DNA from: an uncultured Spirochaetaceae bacterium
Lineage (GTDB): Bacteria > Spirochaetota > Spirochaetia > Sphaerochaetales > Sphaerochaetaceae
DNA: 64,000 nucleotides
Reading direction: 5' to 3'
NCBI GenBank assembly: GCA_944390015.1
Contig: CALXOL010000014.1
Location: 1 to 64,000, forward strand
Position numbers and translations under genes: made by a program. Below, in pieces: positions 50,275 to 59,280 of this stretch (positions within the stretch are counted from its first letter, which is position 1; every line of letters begins with the position of its first letter). The notes under the pieces were generated by a model. The model did not search any database, had not been told where the DNA came from, and saw only the letters and a list, made by a program, of their open reading frames with translations.

Positions 50275-52067
50275 GCGACAGCAAAATCATAGAAAAGGAA
50301 ATCCTTGGGCTTAAAGAGGTGAGAAATCTCGATTTCTCCGCATTCAGCATAAACAACAGAAAGCTCTGGGATAACATCCCTGATGATATCAAATCCAGAA
50401 TAATCGGCAGGGCGGAAAGCATTGAATTCAGCAAGGATGACTATATCAGCCTATCACTATTCAGGGACTTCAAAAGAAGCGGGAACAGGAAGAACTTTGA
50501 AAATGTTTATTTTGAAAAGAGGAAAAAACTCTCTGCCCTCGTAATTGCGGAATGCATAGGCAATGAAGGAAGATTCATCTCTAAAATCGAGGAAGGAATC
50601 TGGGCCCTGCTCTCAGAACCGGACTGGGTACTTCCTCCTCATAACTCATACATAAGGGACACCGAGCAGGAGGATACGCCTCTCCTATCACGCCCGGTAC
50701 TCGATCTTTTTGCATGTGAGACTGCGGAGATTCTCGCCCTTGCGCGATGCACTCTGAAGCACCGGCTAAACCCCATCATCGTAAAAGATGTGGAATGGGC
50801 GCTATATAACAGAATCGTCATACCATACACCACTGACAGCTTCTGGTGGATGGGTGGACAGGGCCCTTTAAACAACTGGAGCACCTGGTGCACGCAGAAC
50901 TGCCTTATAGCAGCGCTTTCGATTCCTCTTGATGAGAAGACGCGCTTTCATATAGTGAGAAAAGCAAGTGCCACGCTTGATGCCTTCATAGATGATTACG
51001 AGAGCGATGGCGCATGTCCCGAGGGGGCCGCCTATTACCATGCAGCAGCTCTGACACTCTTCTCGGCGGTCCTTCTGCTTGAGAGGGCAACAGATAGATT
51101 TTTTCAAAAATTTTTTAAGAATGAGAAGATCAGGGCGATGGCATCGTACATCGAGGATGTTCATGTGGCAAAAGACATATACCTTAACTATGCTGACTCA
51201 TCCCCTAAGGCAGGACATCTCGGGGCAAGGGAGTATCTGTTTGCAAAGGCGATAGGAAACGATGCTATGATGCATCATGCCGCAACGGACTACATGCAAT
51301 TCGGCTTTGAGGAGGAGGATAACGACTATAACCTCTATTACAAACTTCTGGCCCTCGCCTCCTATCAGGAAATAAAGAAGGAAGCCGAAAGCAGAAGAGA
51401 GGGCATAAAACCACACTTCAAGGCATTTCCATCAAGCGAGCTTGCAATCTATAGAGAGGGCGAGATAACTTTCGCCGTAAAAGGGGGCAATAACGGAGAG
51501 AGCCATAACCATAATGATGTAGGCTCAATAATCCTATATAGAGGCTCTGATCCCCTTTTAATAGACATAGGAGTAGAGACCTATACGAAGACCACGTTCT
51601 CAAGAGAGCGTTACACTCTAAAACCGATGCAGAGCGCATACCATAATCTTGTGAATTTCGGCAGCCTCATGCAGAAAGATGGGAAAGAGTACAGAGCGGA
51701 GAATGTATTTTTCGATGAAACGGATGCCACTCTGGATCTCAGGAAGGCATATCCTGAAAATGAAGAGCTCAAAAGCTATGTCAGAAAGATACACTTCGAT
51801 AGAAAGAACCTGCTCATACATATAAATGAGATATTCGCCTCATCCCTTCCTGCATGCCTCTCTCTTATCAGCCAGGAGAGGCCAAAAGAAGATGAAGAAA
51901 GACTCTCCTACTCTTCATTCTCGATAGCATTTCCTGAAAAACTCGAATGCGTCATAGAAGAGATTCCGATTACGGATCAAAGGCTCAGAAGAGCATGGCC
52001 AGCTATGCTTTACTGCACAAAAGTAATGCTGAAAAATAGTACGGAGTGGGTAATCAGCTTCAGCTGA
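50271..52067 (+). CDS. Heparinase II/III-like polysaccharide lyase
   Basis: A 598-residue protein without signal peptide, so cytoplasmic. The N-terminal alpha/alpha toroid has NNWSTWCTQNCLIAALS and CPEGAAYYHAAALTLFSAV. The C-terminal beta-sandwich has the family signature ESHNHNDVGSIILYRGSDPL (PF07940), with catalytic-type Tyr and His. It overlaps the regulator gene by four bases. Being cytoplasmic, it probably acts on small uronate-containing oligosaccharides brought in by the ABC transporter. The exact substrate is not visible. Confidence 0.85.
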   Translation: MSDSKIIEKEILGLKEVRNLDFSAFSINNRKLWDNIPDDIKSRIIGRAESIEFSKDDYISLSLFRDFKRSGNRKNFENVYFEKRKKLSALVIAECIGNEGRFISKIEEGIWALLSEPDWVLPPHNSYIRDTEQEDTPLLSRPVLDLFACETAEILALARCTLKHRLNPIIVKDVEWALYNRIVIPYTTDSFWWMGGQGPLNNWSTWCTQNCLIAALSIPLDEKTRFHIVRKASATLDAFIDDYESDGACPEGAAYYHAAALTLFSAVLLLERATDRFFQKFFKNEKIRAMASYIEDVHVAKDIYLNYADSSPKAGHLGAREYLFAKAIGNDAMMHHAATDYMQFGFEEEDNDYNLYYKLLALASYQEIKKEAESRREGIKPHFKAFPSSELAIYREGEITFAVKGGNNGESHNHNDVGSIILYRGSDPLLIDIGVETYTKTTFSRERYTLKPMQSAYHNLVNFGSLMQKDGKEYRAENVFFDETDATLDLRKAYPENEELKSYVRKIHFDRKNLLIHINEIFASSLPACLSLISQERPKEDEERLSYSSFSIAFPEKLECVIEEIPITDQRLRRAWPAMLYCTKVMLKNSTEWVISFS

Positions 52068-52120
52068 GAAAATTCCCAAATTCCTTTTTTCCTGTATTAC
52101 AATGAATTAAGGAGATTAAG

Positions 52121-52363
52121 ATGGCAGATGACATAATGGATGCATTCCTTCTCTATGTGGACTCTGAAGATAGTGTAAGAGAGGAGCTGGATAAGAGGAT
52201 AAGGGACTATAAGGGGGAGAGGAAACTCATAACGAGGGACGTTCTCATTCCACTGGCAAAAGAACATGGATTCTCAATCACTGAAGAAGATGTCGAGTAT
52301 TACATCGGCCATGAGGTAGATGGGAGCGAGGTTCCCTCTTTCCTTTTTGAAAATGATGAGTGA
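52121..52363 (+). CDS. Small protein resembling Nif11-like leader domain
   Basis: 80 residues, acidic, with AGGAG before the ATG. The sequence (DIMDAFLLYVDSEDSVREEL, then VLIPLAKEHGFSITEEDVEY) follows the Nif11 pattern: a helix, a short link, and ALAKExGFxxTEEDxE. Nif11-like domains serve as leader peptides of modified natural products and also occur as plain small proteins. There is no Gly-Gly cleavage site or Cys/Ser-rich core and no modification enzyme nearby. I therefore take it as a free-standing Nif11-like protein of unknown role. Confidence 0.6.
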   Translation: MADDIMDAFLLYVDSEDSVREELDKRIRDYKGERKLITRDVLIPLAKEHGFSITEEDVEYYIGHEVDGSEVPSFLFENDE

Positions 52364-52427
52364 AACTCTTTTTTAGACTTATTGACACTTATATTGTTTT
52401 GATTTTTAGAATTGCTTGGAGAGATAT

Positions 52428-53531
52428 ATGAAAAGCAAAGTCTATTACACTGATTTAAGGACAGGGTTCAACAATTCACTGCTGGATAAGCTTACGAGAC
52501 TTATGAAGAAGGCTGGAATTGAGACTATCGATTTTAAAAACCACTATGCTGCGATAAAGATGCATTTCGGAGAACCGGGGAATCTTGCGTTCCTACGTCC
52601 GAACTGGGCTAAGTGTGTCGCAGATGAGATTAAGGCGCTCGGAGGAAAACCTTTTTTAACAGATTGCAACACCCTTTATGTGGGAGGCAGAAAGAATGCT
52701 CTCGATCACCTGGAGAGTGCTAACCTGAACGGATTCAATCCACTCTCGACAGGGTGCCAGATCATAATTGCTGACGGCCTTAAGGGAACGGATGATGTGG
52801 ATGTTCCAGTTAATGGAAACTACGTAAAGATGGCACACATAGGAAGGGCCATAATGGATGCGGATGTGTTCATCTCGCTCAGTCATTTCAAGGGGCATGA
52901 GGCGACAGGATTCGGAGGTGCGCTGAAGAACATCGGAATGGGTTGCGGCTCCAGGGCGGGAAAGATGGATATGCACAGCCAGGGCAAACCCATTGTAAAC
53001 GAGGATAAGTGCATCTCTTGCCATCGCTGCGAGAAGATTTGCGCACATGGCGCACCTACATTCTCAGATGCAAAATGCCACATCGACCTAGATAAATGCG
53101 TCGGTTGCGGACGCTGCATCGGCGTCTGTCCTGTCGATGCGATAAGCGAAGGGGTGAGCAACAGCAATGAGATTCTAAACTGCAGAATGATGGAATATGC
53201 AAAAGCAGTCCTCAAGGACCGTCCGGCTTTCCATATCTCTATTGCAATCGATATCTCACCTAACTGCGACTGTCATGCTGAGAATGATGCGCCCATTACT
53301 CCTAATGTAGGACTCTTCGCATCCTTTGATCCGGTTGCGCTCGATCAGGCGTGTGCGGATGCTGTTAATGCGATGCCGGAGAACTCCAAGAGCATGCTAG
53401 CAGAAGCAAAAGAGCATACGGGAGACCACTTCCACGACATCCATCCAGATACATCGTGGAAACAGGGGCTTGAATATGCCCAGTCGATAGGACTGGGAAC
53501 GAGGAGTTACGAGCTCATCAAGGTCAACTGA
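52428..53531 (+). CDS. DUF362 4Fe-4S protein
   Basis: 367 residues from the ATG at 52428 (GGAG seven bases upstream; the TTG at 52416 is unlikely). DUF362 covers most of the protein (IKMHFGEPGNLAFLRPNWAK, SHFKGHEATGFGGALKNIGM). Two 4Fe-4S motifs are inserted near 190-245: CISCHRCEKICAHGAP and CVGCGRCIGVCPVDAI. Such proteins occur in anaerobes, often near corrinoid or metal enzymes; the reaction is unknown. A terminator follows directly. Confidence 0.9.
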   Translation: MKSKVYYTDLRTGFNNSLLDKLTRLMKKAGIETIDFKNHYAAIKMHFGEPGNLAFLRPNWAKCVADEIKALGGKPFLTDCNTLYVGGRKNALDHLESANLNGFNPLSTGCQIIIADGLKGTDDVDVPVNGNYVKMAHIGRAIMDADVFISLSHFKGHEATGFGGALKNIGMGCGSRAGKMDMHSQGKPIVNEDKCISCHRCEKICAHGAPTFSDAKCHIDLDKCVGCGRCIGVCPVDAISEGVSNSNEILNCRMMEYAKAVLKDRPAFHISIAIDISPNCDCHAENDAPITPNVGLFASFDPVALDQACADAVNAMPENSKSMLAEAKEHTGDHFHDIHPDTSWKQGLEYAQSIGLGTRSYELIKVN

Positions 53532-53536
53532 AAGGG

Positions 53537-53557
53537 GGCATGCTATGCATGCCTTTT
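53537..53557 (+). terminator. Rho-independent terminator after DUF362 gene
   Basis: GGCATGC-TAT-GCATGCC (53537-53553) with TTTT behind. It also contains the upstream in-frame ATG (53545) of the lon reading frame, which is a reason not to start Lon there. Confidence 0.6.
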
Positions 53558-53625
53558 CTATTTTGAGCCACAATTTTCATCCTTACTTATTGCCTAAGCT
53601 CCCCTATTATTTTAACTTATACTTA

Positions 53626-56109
53626 ATGTTAGAAATTAATCCAGCTAAAATAAACCTACTTACGGTAAACGAACGTCCGTTATTCCCAGGAGGGGTAACG
53701 ACTTTAGTGATATCAAGGGATGAGGAGATTCATCTGATTGAGCAGAGCGCCAAGAGCAACACTCCATTTGGCGTTGTCTTGACTAATGCGGAGAAGGAAG
53801 GAGGAATCAGGATTGAAGGCCTTCCTGCAATCTACAGCGTGGGAACGCTCTGCCGTGTAAACAGGTACGTACGTCTCCCAAACGGAACGCTACATGTATT
53901 TGTCAGCACCATCTCCTCTTTCTTCATCGAAAGAGTTGAAAAGAACGGAGAGATTCTCGATGCGATAATAAGGGAAAAGCATGATATCGAGATAAATCCC
54001 CGCTTCGTCGCACCATACATGAGACTGCTTAAGAAGACACTCTCAGAGCTTCTCCCGCAAAGCCCGATTTTCGCTTTCGCAACAGATGTGAATCTTGCCA
54101 ACATCAGGGAGCCTGAAGCTCTCGTAAACTACGTCTCATCCGCAATAAAAGCACCTAAGGAGATGCTTGAGCGCATACTCGAGGCTGAGAGCATCAAGGA
54201 AAAGTATGAGATGCTTCTTGCATATCTTGAGAATGAGAAGAGCATCATCATAATGCAGAACCAGATACGCAATGAGCTTTATGACAACGCCAAGAAAAGA
54301 AATCAGGAGGCTGTGCTAAGACAGCAGATTGCCGCACTGCAGCAGGAGCTGGACCAGCTTACTTCCGATAAGACTGACATGGCGAGACCTGGAATGACGT
54401 ATGCCAGGGGGGTATCAAAAGACAGTGACGTAAAAGAGCTCCAAGAAAGGTATGAGAAGATCAAGAACATAATACCGAAGGAGTATTATGAGACGATAGA
54501 GAAAGAGCTTAACAAGCTCATGATGAGCGAACAGACCAGCCCTGACTACATGATAGGAAGAACCTATGTCGATACGATCCTATCCCTCCCCTACCCGAAA
54601 AAGAACCATAAGCCGAAATACAATGTGGAGAGGGTCAGGGAAGTCCTAGACAGGGACCACTATGGGATGAAGGATGTGAAGGATAGGATTCTCGAGTTTC
54701 TTGCATCCAGATCTCTTGCAGGGGATACCAAGGGTGCCATCATCTGCCTGGTCGGCCCTCCTGGGGTTGGAAAGACCAGTGTCGGAAGGAGTATCGCAGA
54801 GGCTCTGGGAAGGAAGTATTACCGTTTCAGCGTCGGAGGAATGAGGGATGAGGCCGAGATAAAAGGGCACCGGAGGACGTACATCGGAGCCCTCCCGGGG
54901 AAAATCATCCACGGAATGCTTGAGACAAAAGAAGTCGATCCTCTTTTCCTCATCGATGAGATAGATAAGATAGGCTCGAACTACAAAGGCGATCCGGCAA
55001 GCGCGCTTCTCGAAGTTCTGGATCCCGAGCAGAACAGCAGGTTCACTGATCTCTATCTTGACCTGCCCTATGACCTTTCAAAGATACTCTTCATAGTCAC
55101 TGCGAACACTCTGGATACGATTCCAATGCCGCTCCTAGATAGGATGGAGATCATCGAAGTACCGGGCTATACGCCTCAGGAGAAGCTTAACATTGCAAAG
55201 AAATACCTCTTTCCACGCCTTGTGAAGAAGAACGGGCTCGAAAAGTATGATATCAAGATGAGCGATGACGCGCTTTTATCCATTGCGGAGGAGTACTCCA
55301 GGGAAGCTGGTGTCAGAAACTATGAGAAAGATCTTGACAAGGTGCTTCGTAAGCTCAGTCTCAAGGTGATTGAAAAGACTGCAGATGAAGGGACATTCAA
55401 CATCGAGAAGAAAGATCTTGAGAAATATCTTGGACAGCCAAGATTCGACCTAGAGAGCAAGGTGGTGGCGGATGTTCCGGGTACTGCAATTGGGCTTGCT
55501 TGGACGAGTCTCGGGGGTGATGTCCTCTTAATTGAGGCCGAAGCAGTTCCAGGGCATGAGGATTTCAAGCTCACAGGACAGCTTGGGGATGTCATGAAGG
55601 AGTCCTGCAACATCGCACTCTCAAGCGTGAAACATGAATGCTATCTCAGAGGACTGGATCCATCATGGTTTAAAAAGAACAGCATACACCTTCATATTCC
55701 AGAAGGAGCGACCCCGAAGGACGGGCCTAGCGCAGGTATAACTATGACATGCGCCCTTTGGTCCATGATAACAGGAGAGGTCATAAAAGAAGATCTTGCA
55801 ATGACCGGAGAACTCACGCTTACTGGAAAGGTAATGCCCATTGGCGGACTGAGGGAGAAGATACTCGCAGCCAGAAGGAACCATGTGAAGGAGATAATAA
55901 TCCCTGATAAGAACCTTAGGGATCTTGAACTGCTTGATAAGGAAGTCAAAGGAGACGTGGTCTTCCACCCCGTGAAATCCCTTGAGCAAGTACTTAAAAT
56001 CGCATTCCCTTCAGATAACACGAGACGCTTAAGCCCAGAGGAGGCGGAGGCAAAGCTCAACGAATACATTGAGAAGGAAAGAAAGATGGAGGCGAGAAAA
56101 GATGCTTGA
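53626..56109 (+). CDS. lon: ATP-dependent protease Lon
   Basis: About 827 residues from the ATG at 53626, where homology begins (NERPLFPGGVTTLVISRDEE); 27 more codons are open upstream but start in a terminator hairpin. The order is N-terminal substrate domain, coiled coil (about 200-260), AAA+ domain with GPPGVGKTSVGRSIAEALG and PLFLIDEIDKIG, and a protease domain with the catalytic Ser in DGPSAGITMTCAL and Lys in TLTGKVMPIGGLREKILAAR. It degrades misfolded and regulatory proteins in the cytoplasm. The chosen start has no ribosome binding site, and TTACTT-N16-TATTAT lies just upstream, so a very short leader is possible. Confidence 0.95.
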   Translation: MLEINPAKINLLTVNERPLFPGGVTTLVISRDEEIHLIEQSAKSNTPFGVVLTNAEKEGGIRIEGLPAIYSVGTLCRVNRYVRLPNGTLHVFVSTISSFFIERVEKNGEILDAIIREKHDIEINPRFVAPYMRLLKKTLSELLPQSPIFAFATDVNLANIREPEALVNYVSSAIKAPKEMLERILEAESIKEKYEMLLAYLENEKSIIIMQNQIRNELYDNAKKRNQEAVLRQQIAALQQELDQLTSDKTDMARPGMTYARGVSKDSDVKELQERYEKIKNIIPKEYYETIEKELNKLMMSEQTSPDYMIGRTYVDTILSLPYPKKNHKPKYNVERVREVLDRDHYGMKDVKDRILEFLASRSLAGDTKGAIICLVGPPGVGKTSVGRSIAEALGRKYYRFSVGGMRDEAEIKGHRRTYIGALPGKIIHGMLETKEVDPLFLIDEIDKIGSNYKGDPASALLEVLDPEQNSRFTDLYLDLPYDLSKILFIVTANTLDTIPMPLLDRMEIIEVPGYTPQEKLNIAKKYLFPRLVKKNGLEKYDIKMSDDALLSIAEEYSREAGVRNYEKDLDKVLRKLSLKVIEKTADEGTFNIEKKDLEKYLGQPRFDLESKVVADVPGTAIGLAWTSLGGDVLLIEAEAVPGHEDFKLTGQLGDVMKESCNIALSSVKHECYLRGLDPSWFKKNSIHLHIPEGATPKDGPSAGITMTCALWSMITGEVIKEDLAMTGELTLTGKVMPIGGLREKILAARRNHVKEIIIPDKNLRDLELLDKEVKGDVVFHPVKSLEQVLKIAFPSDNTRRLSPEEAEAKLNEYIEKERKMEARKDA

Positions 56110-57328
56110 GCTGCTCAGCCCCGCAGGAAACATTGAGAAACTTAGAACTGCTATAAATTACGGTGCCGATGCCTGCTATATGGGTCTAAAGGATTTTTCC
56201 CTGAGAGCCAATGCCGGGAACTTCAGCGATAGCGAGATGGAGGAAGTAAGAAAGATCAAGAGCGAGAGTGGAAAGAAGCTCTACTGTGCGATGAACATCC
56301 TCTTTAAGGAAGACCAGATAGAAAAGCTCTATACGATGAGAAATGAGATCGCATCATGGCCATTTGATGCTTTCATCATCTCTGATATCGGGCTTGTAGA
56401 CTTTTTCCAGAAATATCTTCCAGATCGCGACCTCCATCTATCGACACAGGCTTCATGCATCAACAGCAACAGTGTAAAAGCATATAAGAGCATGGGCTTT
56501 AAAAGGATAATCCTCGGCCGAGAGGCCAGTCTTGATACCATAAAGAGGATAAAGGACAAGGTTCCTGAGATTGAGCTCGAATGCTTCGTGCATGGTGCGA
56601 TGTGCATGGCCTACTCTGGACGGTGCATACTATCGGCCTATCTTACGGGGCGAAGTGCTAATCAGGGAGACTGCGCACATACATGCCGTTGGAACTACAA
56701 GATGTATGCCATAGAAGAGGAGGAGAGAAAAGGCCAGTACATGCCAATCGAGGGTGGAGACGATTATACTGCCATCCTCTCATCAAAGGACCTCTGCATG
56801 ATAGACCACATCAACGAGCTCAGGGATGCTGGAATCGACAGCCTTAAGATTGAAGGCAGGATGAAGAGCGTCTATTATGTCGCTGTCGTAACAAGGGCAT
56901 ATAGAAAGGCAATCGACTCTGATAAGGATATGGATAAATACAAGAGGGATCTCTTTGATGTCTCGCACAGGCAGTATACGACCGGTTTCTTCTTCTCTTC
57001 AAATGCGGCTGACGATAAGAATGATGTCTCACGCCCTACCGAATACGGTTATGAGAGGGCATACATGTTCCTTGGCACTGTAAAAGAGGCAAAACGAAAC
57101 AACAGGTATGTGCTTGATGTTAAGAACCAGATTCGAAAAGGAGATGATCTTGAATTCATAGGACCGGATGTCCCCCTACTCTCCGACAAGGAATTTAAAA
57201 TGTTCAATGAGCATGAAGAAGAGGTTGAGAAAATAGACCATGGACATTACGTTGAAATCGAAACCAAGTGTCCTTTGAAAGAGGGGTATATTCTCAGAAA
57301 AGAAAGTGATGTTAAAATAATTAATTAA
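56102..57328 (+). CDS. Peptidase U32 family protein
   Basis: 408 residues from the ATG at 56102, which overlaps the end of lon by eight bases. The start MLELLSPAGNIEKLRTAINY and the U32 signature ELECFVHGAMCMAYSGRCIL with GDCAHTCRWNYK are clear. The last part is the U32 C-terminal domain. Members include collagenase-like proteases and enzymes of tRNA (TrhP) and ubiquinone hydroxylation; TrhP-like tRNA modification is the most likely role for a single copy of this size. Cys residues in the signature bind an iron-sulfur cluster in several members. Confidence 0.9.
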   Translation: MLELLSPAGNIEKLRTAINYGADACYMGLKDFSLRANAGNFSDSEMEEVRKIKSESGKKLYCAMNILFKEDQIEKLYTMRNEIASWPFDAFIISDIGLVDFFQKYLPDRDLHLSTQASCINSNSVKAYKSMGFKRIILGREASLDTIKRIKDKVPEIELECFVHGAMCMAYSGRCILSAYLTGRSANQGDCAHTCRWNYKMYAIEEEERKGQYMPIEGGDDYTAILSSKDLCMIDHINELRDAGIDSLKIEGRMKSVYYVAVVTRAYRKAIDSDKDMDKYKRDLFDVSHRQYTTGFFFSSNAADDKNDVSRPTEYGYERAYMFLGTVKEAKRNNRYVLDVKNQIRKGDDLEFIGPDVPLLSDKEFKMFNEHEEEVEKIDHGHYVEIETKCPLKEGYILRKESDVKIIN

Positions 57329-57361
57329 CAATTATGTTGTATCAATACCATTGGAGAGACA

Positions 57362-58084
57362 ATGAAGCGTATTATAATTTACTTGATCTGCTTAATCATC
57401 CCCATTTTCCCGATACTTGCATATACCGATTCTTTTAATGTAATGAATAGTGATGAGGATTTTCTCGCACTTTTGGATGTCATAAAAAACGGCGGGGATA
57501 AAACAGAAGCAGAAGAGGCATATGCTAAATACATCAATAAGGATGTAAGCAATGTAGAAAAATCCCGTGCGGAATATCATATGGTGAGATATTATACAGA
57601 TATGGGAAATAAAAGAGATGCCCAAATCCACCTCGATAGGGAAAAAGAATATTATGATGCTATACCCGATAGCGCATCAGAACTTGAAAAGAGAGTTGCT
57701 CAGGCTGATTTTGTCGGAGCTGAGTATTATCTGACGGGGAAACTCGGTCTTGGAATGGAGAACAGCAAACTCACTAAAAACCTATACAAGGATTTTCCTA
57801 ATGAGTTCTATCCGGCACTGCAAGAGGCATTCCGACTCCTATACACTCCCCCAATAGCCGGAGGATCGACAAAAAAGGCCTTAAAAATAATAAATGATAT
57901 GGAGTCCTCATTGTCTGGCATATCGAGACTGGACTATTATTCTTTCCTGGTTGCTAAAGCAATGGCACTATCAAAATCTGATAAATGGGATGAAAGTGAT
58001 GCCTGTTTGGATGAAGCTGAGAAAATTTATTCTTTTGACATAGCCGTCGATGACATTAGAAAAGACAATAAAAGAGGGAGGTGA
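57362..58084 (+). CDS. Exported TPR-like protein
   Basis: 240 residues with signal peptide MKRIIIYLICLIIPIFPILA. The remainder is helical with repeats of the TPR kind (EEAYAKYINKDVSNVEKSRA, WDESDACLDEAEKIY), probably a periplasmic scaffold. I do not recognise a named family. GGAGAG stands at the right distance. It is the first of three closely spaced genes (glycosyltransferase, Wzi-like protein) and may be an assembly factor for the same surface glycan. Confidence 0.65.
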   Translation: MKRIIIYLICLIIPIFPILAYTDSFNVMNSDEDFLALLDVIKNGGDKTEAEEAYAKYINKDVSNVEKSRAEYHMVRYYTDMGNKRDAQIHLDREKEYYDAIPDSASELEKRVAQADFVGAEYYLTGKLGLGMENSKLTKNLYKDFPNEFYPALQEAFRLLYTPPIAGGSTKKALKIINDMESSLSGISRLDYYSFLVAKAMALSKSDKWDESDACLDEAEKIYSFDIAVDDIRKDNKRGR

Positions 58085-58087
58085 TGA

Positions 58088-59239
58088 ATGAATATTTATC
58101 TGCATATTCTTGTTATCATGATGGTTGTTCTTGGTATTTATTCATTAGTCACGACAATCCTGAATTTACGTCATTTCAAACGCCTAGGAACGGTTAAGGA
58201 TCAAAATGACGGCCCTCTTATTTCGATTGTCGTTCCAGCCAGAAATGAGGAGGAGAATCTTGGCAGGTTACTTGGATCCTTAATCAAGCAGTCATATGAG
58301 AACATAGAGATACTTGTAATTAACGATCAAAGCACCGATAAAACAGAGGAAATCATTGAAGAATTTGCAAGAAAAGATCCGAGAATCAGGCATTATGTTA
58401 CAGATCCGGAAAAAAAGCTGAATAATAACGGTAAGGTAAATGCCCTTCTTCAGGTACTACCGCACGTAAAAGGAGAGTACATTCTCGCAACAGATGCCGA
58501 TACAGCCCATGCAGAAGGCTGTGTGGCACATGCATACTCCATAATGAAGAAAAACAACCTCGATATAATTTCAGGTTTTCCAACAGAAATCTGTCCTTCC
58601 TTCATGGGAACTGTGAATATTTCAGCGATGATGCTTACATCAATCTTTATTCCCCATTTCCTCGTATATAGATTTCCCGTACCATCCGCATGTTTTGCAA
58701 TAGGACAATTCATAATGATGCGCAGTAATGCATATAAGGAATCAGGGGGCTATGAGAGTATAAAAGGGAATATCTGCGATGATGTCGGTATAGTAAGACA
58801 GTTTGTAAGGAAAAAGAAAAAATATGCTTTCATCTCCATATCGGATTATGTCAGCTGCTATATGTATGGCTCCGCACATGCCGCATTCAAGGGAATAGAG
58901 CGTTCCATTGCTGGTGTTCTTCCCCCAAACATAGTAACATTCTTCCCTCTTTTACTGGTCGCAATAACATTACTTCATTTATCGCTTTGCCCACTTATAG
59001 CGCTCATATTCCTTTTTACAATGGGAGGCTCATGGCAGCTGGCGCTTTTATTTTCAGGCTGGCTACTTTTCTATCTCGCATGGTATATCGGGTGTAGAGC
59101 GACAAACTGGAGGAAAAGGATATCACTTGCTTGTCCACTAACATTATTTCAAACGACGCTCATGTATCTTCATAGCTTATATATGGGACTTGCGGGAAAA
59201 CAGTTTGAGTGGAAGGGAAGATTGCTCTCAAGTAAATAA
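58088..59239 (+). CDS. Family 2 glycosyltransferase, membrane bound
   Basis: 383 residues: an N-terminal membrane helix, a GT2 catalytic domain (ISIVVPARNEEENLGRLLGS, EYILATDADTAHAEG with the DxD, and the acceptor-side ICDDVGIVRQFVRKKKKYA in place of a QxxRW motif), and three or four C-terminal helices. It resembles processive or lipid-linked sugar transferases such as HpnI or carotenoid glycosyltransferases. The acceptor is unknown. It starts three bases after the TPR-like gene and precedes a Wzi-like gene, which suggests a role in surface glycan formation. Confidence 0.85.
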   Translation: MNIYLHILVIMMVVLGIYSLVTTILNLRHFKRLGTVKDQNDGPLISIVVPARNEEENLGRLLGSLIKQSYENIEILVINDQSTDKTEEIIEEFARKDPRIRHYVTDPEKKLNNNGKVNALLQVLPHVKGEYILATDADTAHAEGCVAHAYSIMKKNNLDIISGFPTEICPSFMGTVNISAMMLTSIFIPHFLVYRFPVPSACFAIGQFIMMRSNAYKESGGYESIKGNICDDVGIVRQFVRKKKKYAFISISDYVSCYMYGSAHAAFKGIERSIAGVLPPNIVTFFPLLLVAITLLHLSLCPLIALIFLFTMGGSWQLALLFSGWLLFYLAWYIGCRATNWRKRISLACPLTLFQTTLMYLHSLYMGLAGKQFEWKGRLLSSK

Positions 59240-59280
59240 AAATTTAATGTTTTTCTGCTATATAGCCCAACAGGTATAAT

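Noticed and set aside
53545-53625. 27 extra N-terminal residues for Lon
   Set aside because: The start lies inside a terminator hairpin and the residues do not resemble a Lon N-terminus, although AGGGGG is near the ATG.
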